Source: an uncultured Succinatimonas sp. (lineage in GTDB: Bacteria > Pseudomonadota > Gammaproteobacteria > Enterobacterales > Succinivibrionaceae). From it: 7,414 nt of DNA. Both the position numbers and the translations under genes were made by a program. Of the stretch, positions 1 to 6,411 are shown in pieces. A model generated the notes under the pieces. The model searched no databases, was not told the DNA's origin, and saw only the letters and a program-made list of their open reading frames with translations. Each line of letters starts with the position of its first letter. The first letter of the stretch is position 1. The stretch covers positions 1 through 7,414 of the forward strand of contig USBR01000045.1 in NCBI GenBank assembly GCA_900552905.1, written 5' to 3'.

Positions 1-45
1 CCTAACCATGGCAAGGTTATGCTCTACCAACTGAGCTATTCCCGC
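1..45 (-). tRNA. tRNA-Gly (anticodon GCC), 5' part, cut by the left edge
   Basis: Read on the minus strand, the first 45 nt of a tRNA are present, starting at position 45 with GCGGGAA (5' acceptor strand). The D arm follows (GCTC-AGTTGGTA-GAGC), then a perfect five-pair anticodon stem (TAACC/GGTTA) closing the seven-base loop TTGCCAT. The anticodon is GCC, which reads glycine GGC and GGU codons. The first 26 nt are very close to E. coli tRNA-Gly(GCC) as I remember it. The variable loop, T arm and 3' acceptor strand lie off the left edge, so CCA encoding cannot be judged. It is divergent from psd. Confidence 0.95.
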
Positions 46-64
46 ATCACAGAAAGTGAGAACA

Positions 65-92
65 ATTATAGGGTAAATTTTAAGTATTGCAA
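65..92 (-). promoter_or_regulatory. sigma70-type promoter of the tRNA-Gly gene
   Basis: On the minus strand a -35 box TTGCAA (87-92) is followed after 16 bp by a perfect -10 box TATAAT (65-70). Transcription would start near 57-59, leaving a 5' leader of about 12 nt before the mature tRNA end at 45. Spacing, -10 quality and distance fit a strong stable-RNA promoter. The start site is inferred from spacing only. Confidence 0.75.
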
Positions 93-158
93 GGAGTTTT
101 ATAAAAAAATTTTTAATTTTTATATTAAGATTTTGATATTAAAAGAAATTAATTAAAT

Positions 159-187
159 TTGCTAAATTTGGCTAAAGAAATTAAGAT
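159..187 (+). promoter_or_regulatory. candidate promoter of psd
   Basis: TTGCTA (159-164) and TAAGAT (182-187) are separated by 17 bp. Each matches its sigma70 consensus at four of six positions. Transcription would start near 193, about 26 nt before the ATG at 219. If this is the promoter, the in-frame TTG at 159 cannot be the translation start. The region is very AT-rich, so a chance match is possible. Confidence 0.3.
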
Positions 188-208
188 AGCGGCAATATTT
201 TTTCTTTT

Positions 209-212
209 GGAG
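209..212 (+). promoter_or_regulatory. ribosome binding site that fixes the psd start
   Basis: GGAG lies 6 nt before the ATG at 219, an optimal Shine-Dalgarno arrangement. The alternative in-frame TTG at 159 has only AT-rich sequence upstream and no such motif. This supports the shorter protein. Confidence 0.8.
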
Positions 213-218
213 ATAGGC

Positions 219-1064
219 ATGACATTTACTTCCTTAGTGTTAAAGACTGTTGAGTATTTAACCCCCTTCTCAACACTTACCTATTTTGCCGCTAAGCTTA
301 CCGATCGTAACTTAGGTCGCTTTACCCGTTTCCTGATTGATAACTTTATTAAGACTTTCAATATCAATACCGATGAAATCCTTGAACAGGATTTATCTAA
401 ATACAAAACCTTCAATGAATTCTTCATCCGCAAGGTTAAACCCGAACTGCGCCCTATCGACACTAAGTGCAAAGCCATAAGCCCCGTAGACGGTACCGTA
501 GGCGAGGCTGGCGACATTAGCTGTGGTCGTTTAATTCAGGCTAAGGGTTTAGATTATTCACTCTGTGCTTTAGTTGGCGGTAATAAAGAGGACAGCGATT
601 ATTTTGAAAACGGTCGCTTTGCTACTCTCTACTTGTCCCCGGCTAATTATCACCGTATCCATATGCCTATCGATGGTACCTTAGTTAAGACTATTCATGT
701 TCCAGGCAAACTCTTCCCGGTAGGCTCTAGCAATATTTCACATATGCCTGATCTCTATACCGTCAATGAAAGATTAGTCTGCATCTTTGAGACTAAACTT
801 GGTCGTATGGCTGTCATCATGGTAGGTGCAGCTCTCGTTGGCAGTATCAATACTGTCTGGGGCGGCACTGTGGTCAGACGTAAGGGCGTTGAAGTCATCG
901 ATTATTCTCACGATGATAGCTACAACTATAAGCGCGGTGATGAAATCGGCCACTTTAAATATGGTTCAACCGTAATTGTCCTCTGGGCTAATGGTAAGGG
1001 CGATCTCCCTTATGATTTAGCTGTAGGAACTCCGGTTAAATTTGGCCGCTCTTTGATAGTCTAA
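219..1064 (+). CDS. psd: phosphatidylserine decarboxylase proenzyme (Psd)
   Basis: Psd decarboxylates phosphatidylserine to phosphatidylethanolamine at the inner membrane, the last step of bacterial PE synthesis. The frame is open from a TTG at 159 (301 aa). I choose the ATG at 219 (281 aa) because it has a GGAG site. It also puts the catalytic residues where the short bacterial family has them: Asp91 in PVDG, His148 in YHRIHM and Ser250 in YGST, against Asp90, His147 and Ser254 in E. coli. Family knowledge says the proenzyme self-cleaves between Gly249 and Ser250, turning Ser250 into the pyruvoyl group of a small alpha subunit, here about 32 residues. The usual LGST is YGST here, a conservative change that keeps the cleaved Gly-Ser pair. 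Other family blocks are TFNEFFIR and a GSINTVWGG stretch. The gene stands alone, divergent from tRNA-Gly and upstream of frdABCD. No convincing terminator follows it. Confidence 0.96.
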   Translation: MTFTSLVLKTVEYLTPFSTLTYFAAKLTDRNLGRFTRFLIDNFIKTFNINTDEILEQDLSKYKTFNEFFIRKVKPELRPIDTKCKAISPVDGTVGEAGDISCGRLIQAKGLDYSLCALVGGNKEDSDYFENGRFATLYLSPANYHRIHMPIDGTLVKTIHVPGKLFPVGSSNISHMPDLYTVNERLVCIFETKLGRMAVIMVGAALVGSINTVWGGTVVRRKGVEVIDYSHDDSYNYKRGDEIGHFKYGSTVIVLWANGKGDLPYDLAVGTPVKFGRSLIV

Positions 1065-1075
1065 CTAACTGCGAA

Positions 1076-1118
1076 AGATCTCAAAAAAATTACAAATTTT
1101 CAGAAATTTATGAGATCT
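1076..1118. repeat. inverted repeat downstream of psd (8-bp arms)
   Basis: AGATCTCA (1076-1083) and TGAGATCT (1111-1118) are perfect inverted copies 27 bp apart. The AT-rich interior contains a second small dyad, AAATTT at 1094-1099 and 1104-1109. The right arm runs into another AGATCT, so 1114-1125 is itself a 12-bp palindrome. It lies 12 bp after the psd stop and could form the 3' end of the psd transcript. No uridine run follows, so I do not call it an intrinsic terminator. It could also be chance in AT-rich DNA. Confidence 0.4.
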
Positions 1119-1154
1119 AGATCTGGTTTTACTGTCATTTAGACATTGTTCTAT

Positions 1155-1170
1155 AATTTTGGACAAAATT
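1155..1170. repeat. 16-bp palindrome in the psd-frdA spacer, possible operator
   Basis: AATTTTG (1155-1161) and CAAAATT (1164-1170) are perfect inverted arms around GA. It lies between two TATAAT hexamers (1152-1157 and 1176-1181) and about 80 bp upstream of the best frd -10 box, a position that suits an operator. It does not match the FNR consensus TTGAT-N4-ATCAA and I recognise no regulator. The low-complexity context raises the odds of coincidence. Confidence 0.3.
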
Positions 1171-1238
1171 TTTATTATAATTTCAATGTTATAGATTTTT
1201 ATTACCAGCTTAAATAAAAATTTTTCTCATTTTTCATT

Positions 1239-1244
1239 TATAAT
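1239..1244 (+). promoter_or_regulatory. candidate -10 box of the frdABCD promoter
   Basis: A perfect TATAAT lies 77 bp before the frdA GTG and just upstream of the leader hairpin. Transcription would start near 1251. No recognisable -35 box occurs 15-19 bp upstream, where the sequence is A/T runs, and there is no TG extension. This fits an activator-dependent promoter, as expected for an anaerobically controlled frd operon. I could not find a good FNR or ArcA box near -41. Two further TATAAT hexamers at 1152 and 1176 are alternatives; the first has a weak TTTACT 18 bp upstream. Confidence 0.35.
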
Positions 1245-1266
1245 TACGTTGTTTTTTGCTTGCTGA

Positions 1267-1302
1267 CTTAAAACCTCTCACATTGTGGCGAGAGGTTTTA
1301 GG
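1267..1302 (+). promoter_or_regulatory. stem-loop in the frdABCD leader
   Basis: TAAAACCTCTC (1269-1279) pairs perfectly with GAGAGGTTTTA (1290-1300) around the 10-nt loop ACATTGTGGC. A G-T pair (1268/1301) and a C-G pair (1267/1302) extend it to 13 pairs. It ends 5 nt before the frdA Shine-Dalgarno and would lie wholly in the 5' leader if transcription starts near 1251. It lacks the T-run of a terminator. It may stabilise the mRNA, modulate initiation of frdA, or act as a DNA dyad for a regulator; the sequence alone does not decide. Confidence 0.6.
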
Positions 1303-1307
1303 ATCTT

Positions 1308-1312
1308 AGGAG
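1308..1312 (+). promoter_or_regulatory. ribosome binding site that fixes the frdA GTG start
   Basis: AGGAG lies 8 nt before GTG at 1321. The longer in-frame GTG at 1285 falls inside the loop of the leader hairpin and would add 12 residues absent from known FrdA N-termini. The 1321 start puts the flavoprotein motifs one residue from their E. coli positions. Confidence 0.85.
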
Positions 1313-1320
1313 ATATTCAC

Positions 1321-3138
1321 GTGGAAAAATATCAATTTGATGTTGCGATCGTGGGTGCCGGCGGAACTGGTTTACGTGCTGCTATTGCTGTAGCCCAGGC
1401 TGACCCGAAACTGAAGGTTGCACTCATTTCCAAAGTCTACCCGATGCGTTCTCATACCGTAGCTGCCGAAGGTGGTGCTGCTGGTGTAGTTCGTGATGAC
1501 GATTCATATCAAAAGCACTTTGAAGATACTGTTGCTGGTGGTGACTGGTTATGCGAACAGGACGTAGTTGAGAAGTTCGTCCGTCAGGCTCCGCAGGAGC
1601 TCTATCAGTTAGAGCACTGGGGCTGCCCTTGGAGCCGTAAGCCGAACGGTGACGTTAACGTTCGTCGTTTCGGTGGTATGAAGGTACCGCGCACTTGGTT
1701 CGCCGCTGATAAGTCCGGCTTCCATATGTTACACACCCTGTACCAGACTTCTGTACAGTTCCCGTCCATTCAGCGCTTCGATGAGCACTTCGTTTTAGAC
1801 CTCCTCGAGGAAGATGGTATTTGCCGCGGTGTTGTCGCCTATGACCTCCAGAACGGTATTTTCCGTCAGATCAACGCTAAGTGCGTATTCTTAGCTACCG
1901 GTGGTGCTGGCCGTTGCTACCTCTTCAATACCAACGGTGGTATCGTTACCGGTGACGGTATGGCTTTAGCTTATCGCCATGGCGTTCCTCTCCGTGATAT
2001 GGAATTCGTTCAGTATCACCCGACCGGCCTCTTAGGTTGCGGCTTGCTCATGACCGAAGGCTGCCGTGGTGAAGGTGGTGTTCTGTACAATAAGGATCAC
2101 TATCGTTATCTGCAGGATTACGGCTTAGGCCCTGAGACCCCGGTTGGTCAGCCTAAGAACAAGTACATGGAATTAGGTCCGCGTGACCGTCTCTCTCAGG
2201 CTTTCTGGAACGAGTCTAAGAAGGGTCGTACCATTAAGTATCCTTTAGGCGAAGCTGTTCACCTCGACTTAACTCACTTAGGTGAGAAGTACCTCCACGA
2301 GCGTTTACCGCTCATCTGTGAGTTAGCTATGACCTACTCTGGTGTTGATCCGGTTAAGGCTCCGGTTCCGGTACGCCCGGTTGTTCACTACACCATGGGT
2401 GGTATTGAAACTGATGGTAACACCGCAACCCGTATGGAAGGTCTGTACGCTGGTGGTGAGTGCGCCTCCGTCGGTATTCACGGTGCTAACCGCTTAGGCT
2501 CTAACTCCTTAGTTGAAACCATCGTCTTCGGTAAGATCGGTGGTGACGCTATGGCTGAGCGTGCACACAACGTCAAGGACTTCGACTCTAAGGAATTAGA
2601 GCGTCAGGCTGAGGCTGCACAGGCCCGTGCACTGTCCTTATTTGACGTTCAGGGCACTGAGTCTATGTCTAAGATCCGTCACGAGATGGGTACTTCTATG
2701 GAAGAAGGCGTCGGTATTTACCGTGAGCAGGAGTCCATGCAGAAGACCATCGATACCTTAAAGGCATTAAAGAAGCGTTTAGTCAACGTCGGTGTAACCG
2801 ATCGCGGTCGCGTCTTCAATACCGAGTGGATGAACCTCATCGAGTTAGGCTACACCTTAGACGTAGCTCAGTGTATGGTTCACTCTGCTATCAACCGTAA
2901 AGAGTCTCGTGGTTCTCATCAGCGTCTTGATGGTCCGGATGGTGCATACAAGCAGCGTGACGACGTCAAGTTCTTAAAGCACTCCTTAGCTTTCATCAAC
3001 AAGGATGGCGAGGAGCCGACCATTAAGTTAAGCGATGTTAAGATCACTACCTTCCAGCCTGCTAAGCGCGTATACGGTGCTGAGGCTGAAGCCGCTGAAG
3101 CTGCAAGAAAAGCTAAAGCCCAGCAGGAGGCCAAATAA
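1321..3138 (+). CDS. frdA: fumarate reductase flavoprotein subunit FrdA
   Basis: This is the catalytic subunit of menaquinol:fumarate oxidoreductase, reducing fumarate to succinate on the cytoplasmic face of the membrane. From the GTG at 1321 it has 605 aa, against about 602 in E. coli FrdA. The N-terminal Rossmann motif GAGGTG (residues 12-17) binds FAD. His45 in [10 protein letters not shown] is the covalent 8-alpha-histidyl FAD attachment site of the family. Active-site residues are all present: His233 (YHPTG), Glu246 and Arg249 (TEGCRGEGG), Arg288 (GPRDR), His356 (VHYTMGG) and Arg391 ([10 protein letters not shown]), each one position from E. coli numbering where I remember it. The C-terminus is an Ala/Glu/Lys-rich tail (from about residue 586). 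FrdA and succinate dehydrogenase SdhA are homologous. The fumarate reductase call rests on sequence resemblance and on the non-heme FrdC/FrdD anchors encoded downstream. Strong codon bias suggests high expression. The frdB Shine-Dalgarno lies inside its last codons. Confidence 0.98.
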   Translation: MEKYQFDVAIVGAGGTGLRAAIAVAQADPKLKVALISKVYPMRSHTVAAEGGAAGVVRDDDSYQKHFEDTVAGGDWLCEQDVVEKFVRQAPQELYQLEHWGCPWSRKPNGDVNVRRFGGMKVPRTWFAADKSGFHMLHTLYQTSVQFPSIQRFDEHFVLDLLEEDGICRGVVAYDLQNGIFRQINAKCVFLATGGAGRCYLFNTNGGIVTGDGMALAYRHGVPLRDMEFVQYHPTGLLGCGLLMTEGCRGEGGVLYNKDHYRYLQDYGLGPETPVGQPKNKYMELGPRDRLSQAFWNESKKGRTIKYPLGEAVHLDLTHLGEKYLHERLPLICELAMTYSGVDPVKAPVPVRPVVHYTMGGIETDGNTATRMEGLYAGGECASVGIHGANRLGSNSLVETIVFGKIGGDAMAERAHNVKDFDSKELERQAEAAQARALSLFDVQGTESMSKIRHEMGTSMEEGVGIYREQESMQKTIDTLKALKKRLVNVGVTDRGRVFNTEWMNLIELGYTLDVAQCMVHSAINRKESRGSHQRLDGPDGAYKQRDDVKFLKHSLAFINKDGEEPTIKLSDVKITTFQPAKRVYGAEAEAAEAARKAKAQQEAK

Positions 3139-3140
3139 TA

Positions 3141-3890
3141 ATGACTAATGATACTAAGTATATGAAGATCACTGTTCTCCGCTACCGTCCTGAGCAGGAC
3201 AATGAGCCTTGGGAGCAGACCTTTAATGTCCCGTACCACACCGAGACCTCCGTTCTCGAAGCTTTGTTCTACATCAAGGACAACTTTGAGCCGAGCCTCT
3301 CCTTCCGTTGGTCCTGCCGTATGGCCGTTTGCGGTTCTTGCGGTATGATGGTTAACGGTGTCCCGCACTTAGCCTGCCAGACCTTCCTGCGCGACTATGA
3401 GGGCAAGGACATGAAGATTGAGCCGTTAGCAAACTTCCCGATCGAGCGTGACTTAGTTGTCGACCTCTCTGATCTTATCGAGAAGATTGAGCGCATTAAG
3501 CCTTACATCATTCCTGATGCTAAGAATGCTAATATGCCGTTAAACAAGAACTTCAAGCAGACCCCGATGCAGATGGAAGCTTACTTACAGTTCGCACAGT
3601 GCATCAACTGCGGTTGCTGCTACGCAGCTTGCCCGCAGTACAAGCTCAATCCGAAGTTCATCGGCCCGGCTGCTTTAACCTTACTCTATCGCTACAACGT
3701 TGATAACCGCGATGCCGGTCAGGCTCAGCGTGCTCCGTTCTTAAGCGCTGAGGAAGGCGTCTGGAGCTGCACCTTCGTTGGTTACTGCTCTGAAGTTTGC
3801 CCGAAGAAGGTTGATCCGTCTTCTGCAATTCAGTTAGGTAAGAAGATGTCTGCTACTGACTATGTATTCAAGATGATTAAACCGGAGTAA
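3141..3890 (+). CDS. frdB: fumarate reductase iron-sulfur subunit FrdB
   Basis: FrdB carries electrons from menaquinol at the membrane anchor to the FAD of FrdA through three iron-sulfur clusters. It has 249 aa, against about 244 in E. coli. The N-terminal plant-type ferredoxin domain holds the [2Fe-2S] ligands Cys59, Cys64, Cys67 and Cys79. The C-terminal helical domain holds the [4Fe-4S] ligands Cys154, Cys157, Cys160 and Cys220, and the [3Fe-4S] ligands Cys164, Cys210 and Cys216. All eleven ligands are in place. [11 protein letters not shown] has an extra cysteine (159) where I remember leucine in E. coli. Lys234 aligns with E. coli Lys228 of the quinol site. The ATG follows the frdA stop by 2 nt, with AGGAGG (3125-3130) 10 nt upstream, so the two genes are probably co-translated. 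Confidence 0.98.
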   Translation: MTNDTKYMKITVLRYRPEQDNEPWEQTFNVPYHTETSVLEALFYIKDNFEPSLSFRWSCRMAVCGSCGMMVNGVPHLACQTFLRDYEGKDMKIEPLANFPIERDLVVDLSDLIEKIERIKPYIIPDAKNANMPLNKNFKQTPMQMEAYLQFAQCINCGCCYAACPQYKLNPKFIGPAALTLLYRYNVDNRDAGQAQRAPFLSAEEGVWSCTFVGYCSEVCPKKVDPSSAIQLGKKMSATDYVFKMIKPE

Positions 3891-3893
3891 ATT

Positions 3894-4349
3894 ATGAGCG
3901 AACCTAAATCTTTTCGTAAGCCGTACATGCCGCCGGTTAAAAAAATGACCTGGTGGATGGAGAATCCGTTCTTCAAGCTCTACATGTTACGTGAAGGCAC
4001 TGCTGTTTTAGCACTCTTCGCTGTTTTAGAGATCTTGTTAGGCGTGTTCTTATTCTCCATGTGTAACCTTGATGCCGCTGAGGCTACTGCTGAGACCGCA
4101 GCTCCGTACTTATGGTACGTCAACAGCTTCTTAGGCAACTGGTTCATCATCCTTCTGAACATCGTTATCTTAGGTTCTCAGATTTTCCACGCTGTAACCT
4201 GGTTCAACCTGATGCCGAAGGCTGTCCGTGTATTCATGAACAAGAACTCTACCGAGCTCTTACCTGATTACGTCACCAAGATCGGTTTATACAGTGCCTT
4301 AGGTGGTGCCACTGTTGTAATCATGATCTTCGCTTTTGCAACTATGTAA
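3894..4349 (+). CDS. frdC: fumarate reductase membrane anchor FrdC
   Basis: FrdC is one of two hydrophobic anchors that bind FrdAB to the inner membrane and form the quinol site. It has 151 aa, against about 131 in E. coli. Three membrane helices are predicted, at about residues 36-56, 80-103 and 127-149. The diagnostic block FKLYMLREGTAV contains Arg33 and Glu34, matching E. coli Arg28 and Glu29 at the quinol site. His99 before TWFNLMPKA matches E. coli His82. The stretch between these blocks is about 12 residues longer than in E. coli, with an Ala/Glu-rich insertion (about 60-70) in the periplasmic loop after helix I. The family is the heme-free type. GGAG overlapping the frdB stop lies 6 nt before the ATG, and the frdB-frdC gap is 3 nt. 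Confidence 0.95.
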   Translation: MSEPKSFRKPYMPPVKKMTWWMENPFFKLYMLREGTAVLALFAVLEILLGVFLFSMCNLDAAEATAETAAPYLWYVNSFLGNWFIILLNIVILGSQIFHAVTWFNLMPKAVRVFMNKNSTELLPDYVTKIGLYSALGGATVVIMIFAFATM

Positions 4350-4359
4350 GGAGTTTGAA

Positions 4360-4740
4360 ATGGAGAAAAAATTCCTCCCTAGTCGTTCTGATGAGCCGAT
4401 GTACTGGTTAATGTTCGGTGCTGGCGGTATGGTCGCAGCCATCGTTTTACCTGTAATCATGTTCATCATGATCGTTGCAGGCTTCACTGGTGCTGACTTA
4501 ACCTCCGGTATGCTTAACTACAGCCAGATCTCCGGTTTATTCGGCAACTGGTTCTTAAGCATCTGCTTATTCGGTATTGTCTTCCTGTTAAGCTTCTATG
4601 CTTTACACCGTATTCACCACTCTAGCCATGACTTTGGTATCCACAGCAAGGCTACTTGGTACATCGCTTACGGTTCTGCCGCTGTCATTTCTTTTGTCAG
4701 CTTTGGCTTACAGTTCTTAGACTATTGCAAACTTTTCTAA
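4360..4740 (+). CDS. frdD: fumarate reductase membrane anchor FrdD
   Basis: FrdD is the second membrane anchor of fumarate reductase, pairing with FrdC. From the ATG at 4360 it has 126 aa, against about 119 in E. coli. The frame is open from an upstream ATG at 4336, but that codon lies inside frdC and has no ribosome site. The 4360 start has AAGGAG overlapping the frdC stop, 6 nt upstream. The family blocks are RSDEPMYW, FGAGGM and LHRIHHSSHD. Trp16 and His83-Arg84 match the E. coli residues near the proximal quinol site. Helices are predicted at about residues 15-42, 60-82 and 98-119. It is the last gene of the operon and a strong terminator follows within 30 bp. Confidence 0.95.
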   Translation: MEKKFLPSRSDEPMYWLMFGAGGMVAAIVLPVIMFIMIVAGFTGADLTSGMLNYSQISGLFGNWFLSICLFGIVFLLSFYALHRIHHSSHDFGIHSKATWYIAYGSAAVISFVSFGLQFLDYCKLF

Positions 4741-4767
4741 TCAAATTTAGATTAAGTTAACATTTGT

Positions 4768-4797
4768 AAAACCGGACCTAAATGGTCCGGTTTTTTT
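4768..4797 (+). terminator. intrinsic terminator of frdABCD
   Basis: AAAACCGGACC (4768-4778) pairs perfectly with GGTCCGGTTTT (4784-4794) around the loop TAAAT, with a seven-pair GC-rich core. The right arm runs directly into a seven-T tract (4791-4797). It lies 27 bp after the frdD stop and should separate frd from pykF transcription. Confidence 0.93.
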
Positions 4798-4871
4798 ATG
4801 ATTTTTATAAGTTTTTCTTTGACTTTTTTTACTTTGCCATACCTGATTTAACTTTTATTTAATGCTGTTTC

Positions 4872-4880
4872 TGCTATAAT
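4872..4880 (+). promoter_or_regulatory. extended -10 promoter of pykF
   Basis: TGCTATAAT is a perfect extended -10 element (TGn plus TATAAT at 4875-4880), which can work without a good -35 box; none is visible at the right distance. Transcription would start near 4887 and give a leader of about 58 nt. The leader contains GGAG (4930-4933) 11 nt before the ATG. Confidence 0.6.
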
Positions 4881-4944
4881 TTAGGCGACTAAATTGACAT
4901 ACAACAATCTTATCCTCTCTCTCCGGATTGGAGCTTAAAAACAC

Positions 4945-6354
4945 ATGAAAAAGACAAAAATGGTCTGCACTATCGGACCAAAATCTGAACAGCGCGAAGT
5001 TTTAGAGTCATTACTTGAGAATGGCATGAATGTCATGCGTTTAAACTTCTCACATGGTGATTATCAAGAGCATGGCGGCCGTATCGCAATCATTAAAGAC
5101 ATCATGGCTAAGACCGGTAAGGTCTTTGCAGTCTTACTCGACACCAAGGGCCCTGAAATTCGTACCTGCAAACTCCAAGACGGCGAGGATGTAAGCCTGA
5201 GCACTGGTGATACCTTCACCTTATGCACTGACAGCTCCATCATCGGCGACAAGACCCGTGTTGCTGTCACCTATCCTAATTTAGACAAGGATCTGCACAA
5301 GGGTGATATGGTGCTCTTAGACGATGGTCTTATCGGTATGCGTGTTACCGAGGTTAAGGATCAGGAAATCGTCTGCGAAGTTTTAAATAACGGTGTCTTA
5401 GGTGAGCACAAGGGTATCAACCTCCCTAACACCCACATTTCTATGCCGTTCATGTCCGAAAAAGACAAGAGCGACTTACTCTTTGGTATTGAGCAAGGCG
5501 TTGACTTCATCGCCGCTTCCTTCACCCGTAGCCGTCGCGATGTCTTAGACATCCGTGAGTTCTTAGACGCTAACGGTGGTGAAGAGATCAAGATCATCTG
5601 CAAGATCGAAAATCAGGAAGGTTTAGATAACTTCGAGGATATCTTAGCTACTGCTGACGGTATCATGGTTGCCCGTGGTGACATGGGTGTGGAAATCCCG
5701 GCCCAGGAAGTTATTTTTGCTCAGAAGCACATCATCAAGCGTTGCAATGAAGCAGGTAAGATCGTTATTACCGCCACTCAGATGCTTGATTCTATGATCA
5801 AGAACCCGCGTCCGACCCGTGCTGAGGCCGGTGACGTTGCTAACGCCGTTTTAGATGGTACCGATGCAGTAATGCTTTCAGGTGAGTCTGCTAAGGGTAA
5901 ATACCCGCGTGAGGCTGTTGCTACCATGAGTGCTATCTGCTCTCGTACCGATCGTGAAATCCCGGCTCGTATCGAGCGCAATGACAACGATCGTTTATCT
6001 GTTACCGATGCTGTCTGCTTAGCTGCTGTTGAGGCTGCTGAGACTCTGAAGGCTCCAGTTATCGTGGTTGCTACCGAGCACGGTGGTTCTGCCCGCGCTA
6101 TTCGTAAGTACTTCCCGAGAGCAACCATCTTAGCTTTAACCCCGAATGCCCGTACTGCAAGACAGTTATGCTTAGTTCGTGGTGTCATGCCTAAGATTGT
6201 TGACCGCATCAGCTCTACCGACGAATTCTTCCACTTAGGTAAGAAGTTAGCCATCGAGTTAGGCTTAGCTCGTGAAGGCAATAAGATCGTCATGGTTAAC
6301 GGTGCTCTCGTACCTTCTGGCACTACTAATACCATGTCTGTACACAGACTTTAA
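4945..6354 (+). CDS. pykF: pyruvate kinase, PykF type
   Basis: Pyruvate kinase converts phosphoenolpyruvate and ADP to pyruvate and ATP in glycolysis, in the cytoplasm. It has 469 aa, against 470 for E. coli PykF, and aligns nearly gap-free from [13 protein letters not shown] to the C-terminal SGTTNT block, which favours PykF over the longer, more distant PykA. The (beta/alpha)8 domain carries Arg32, Asn34, Ser36 and Asp66 (RLNFSHG and DTKGPE), catalytic Lys220 with metal ligand Glu222 (CKIENQEG), Asp246 (ARGDMGVE) and Thr278 (TATQMLDS). The B domain is inserted at about residues 70-170. The C-terminal effector domain (about 350-469) has TEHGGSAR where I recall TQGGKSAR in E. coli, in the region that binds the sugar-phosphate activator. 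The gene has its own promoter and terminator and is probably monocistronic. Strong codon bias suggests high expression. Confidence 0.97.
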   Translation: MKKTKMVCTIGPKSEQREVLESLLENGMNVMRLNFSHGDYQEHGGRIAIIKDIMAKTGKVFAVLLDTKGPEIRTCKLQDGEDVSLSTGDTFTLCTDSSIIGDKTRVAVTYPNLDKDLHKGDMVLLDDGLIGMRVTEVKDQEIVCEVLNNGVLGEHKGINLPNTHISMPFMSEKDKSDLLFGIEQGVDFIAASFTRSRRDVLDIREFLDANGGEEIKIICKIENQEGLDNFEDILATADGIMVARGDMGVEIPAQEVIFAQKHIIKRCNEAGKIVITATQMLDSMIKNPRPTRAEAGDVANAVLDGTDAVMLSGESAKGKYPREAVATMSAICSRTDREIPARIERNDNDRLSVTDAVCLAAVEAAETLKAPVIVVATEHGGSARAIRKYFPRATILALTPNARTARQLCLVRGVMPKIVDRISSTDEFFHLGKKLAIELGLAREGNKIVMVNGALVPSGTTNTMSVHRL

Positions 6355-6373
6355 TTAAGTAAAACAAAAAGTT

Positions 6374-6400
6374 AAAGCCCGGATATTTCCGGGCTTTTTT
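6374..6400. terminator. intrinsic terminator after pykF, probably shared with the convergent permease gene
   Basis: AAAGCCCGGA (6374-6383) pairs perfectly with TCCGGGCTTT (6388-6397) around TATT, followed by a T run to 6400 on the plus strand. It lies 19 bp after the pykF stop. On the minus strand the same stem is followed by a T-rich stretch broken by AAC, so it can also serve the permease gene that ends at 6412, less efficiently. Confidence 0.92.
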
Positions 6401-6411
6401 GTCTCTTAAGA

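Noticed and set aside
1269..1300. Leader hairpin read as a rho-independent attenuator
   Set aside because: The only Ts after the GC part are in the stem itself, and the next bases are GGATCTTAGG, so there is no U tract to release polymerase.
2919..3368. Minus-strand open frame of 149 codons opposite the end of frdA and the start of frdB
   Set aside because: It overlaps two unmistakable genes, resembles no family, has no ribosome site, and is an expected by-product of their strong codon bias.
4894..4899. Perfect TTGACA as a -35 box for a second pykF promoter
   Set aside because: No -10-like hexamer lies 15-19 bp downstream; TATCCT is only 11 bp away. It also lies just after the start predicted from the extended -10 element.
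5778..6335. Minus-strand open frame of 185 codons opposite the 3' half of pykF
   Set aside because: Its translation is low-complexity Ser/Ala/Arg-rich with no recognisable domain. It is a mirror of the biased pykF coding strand.
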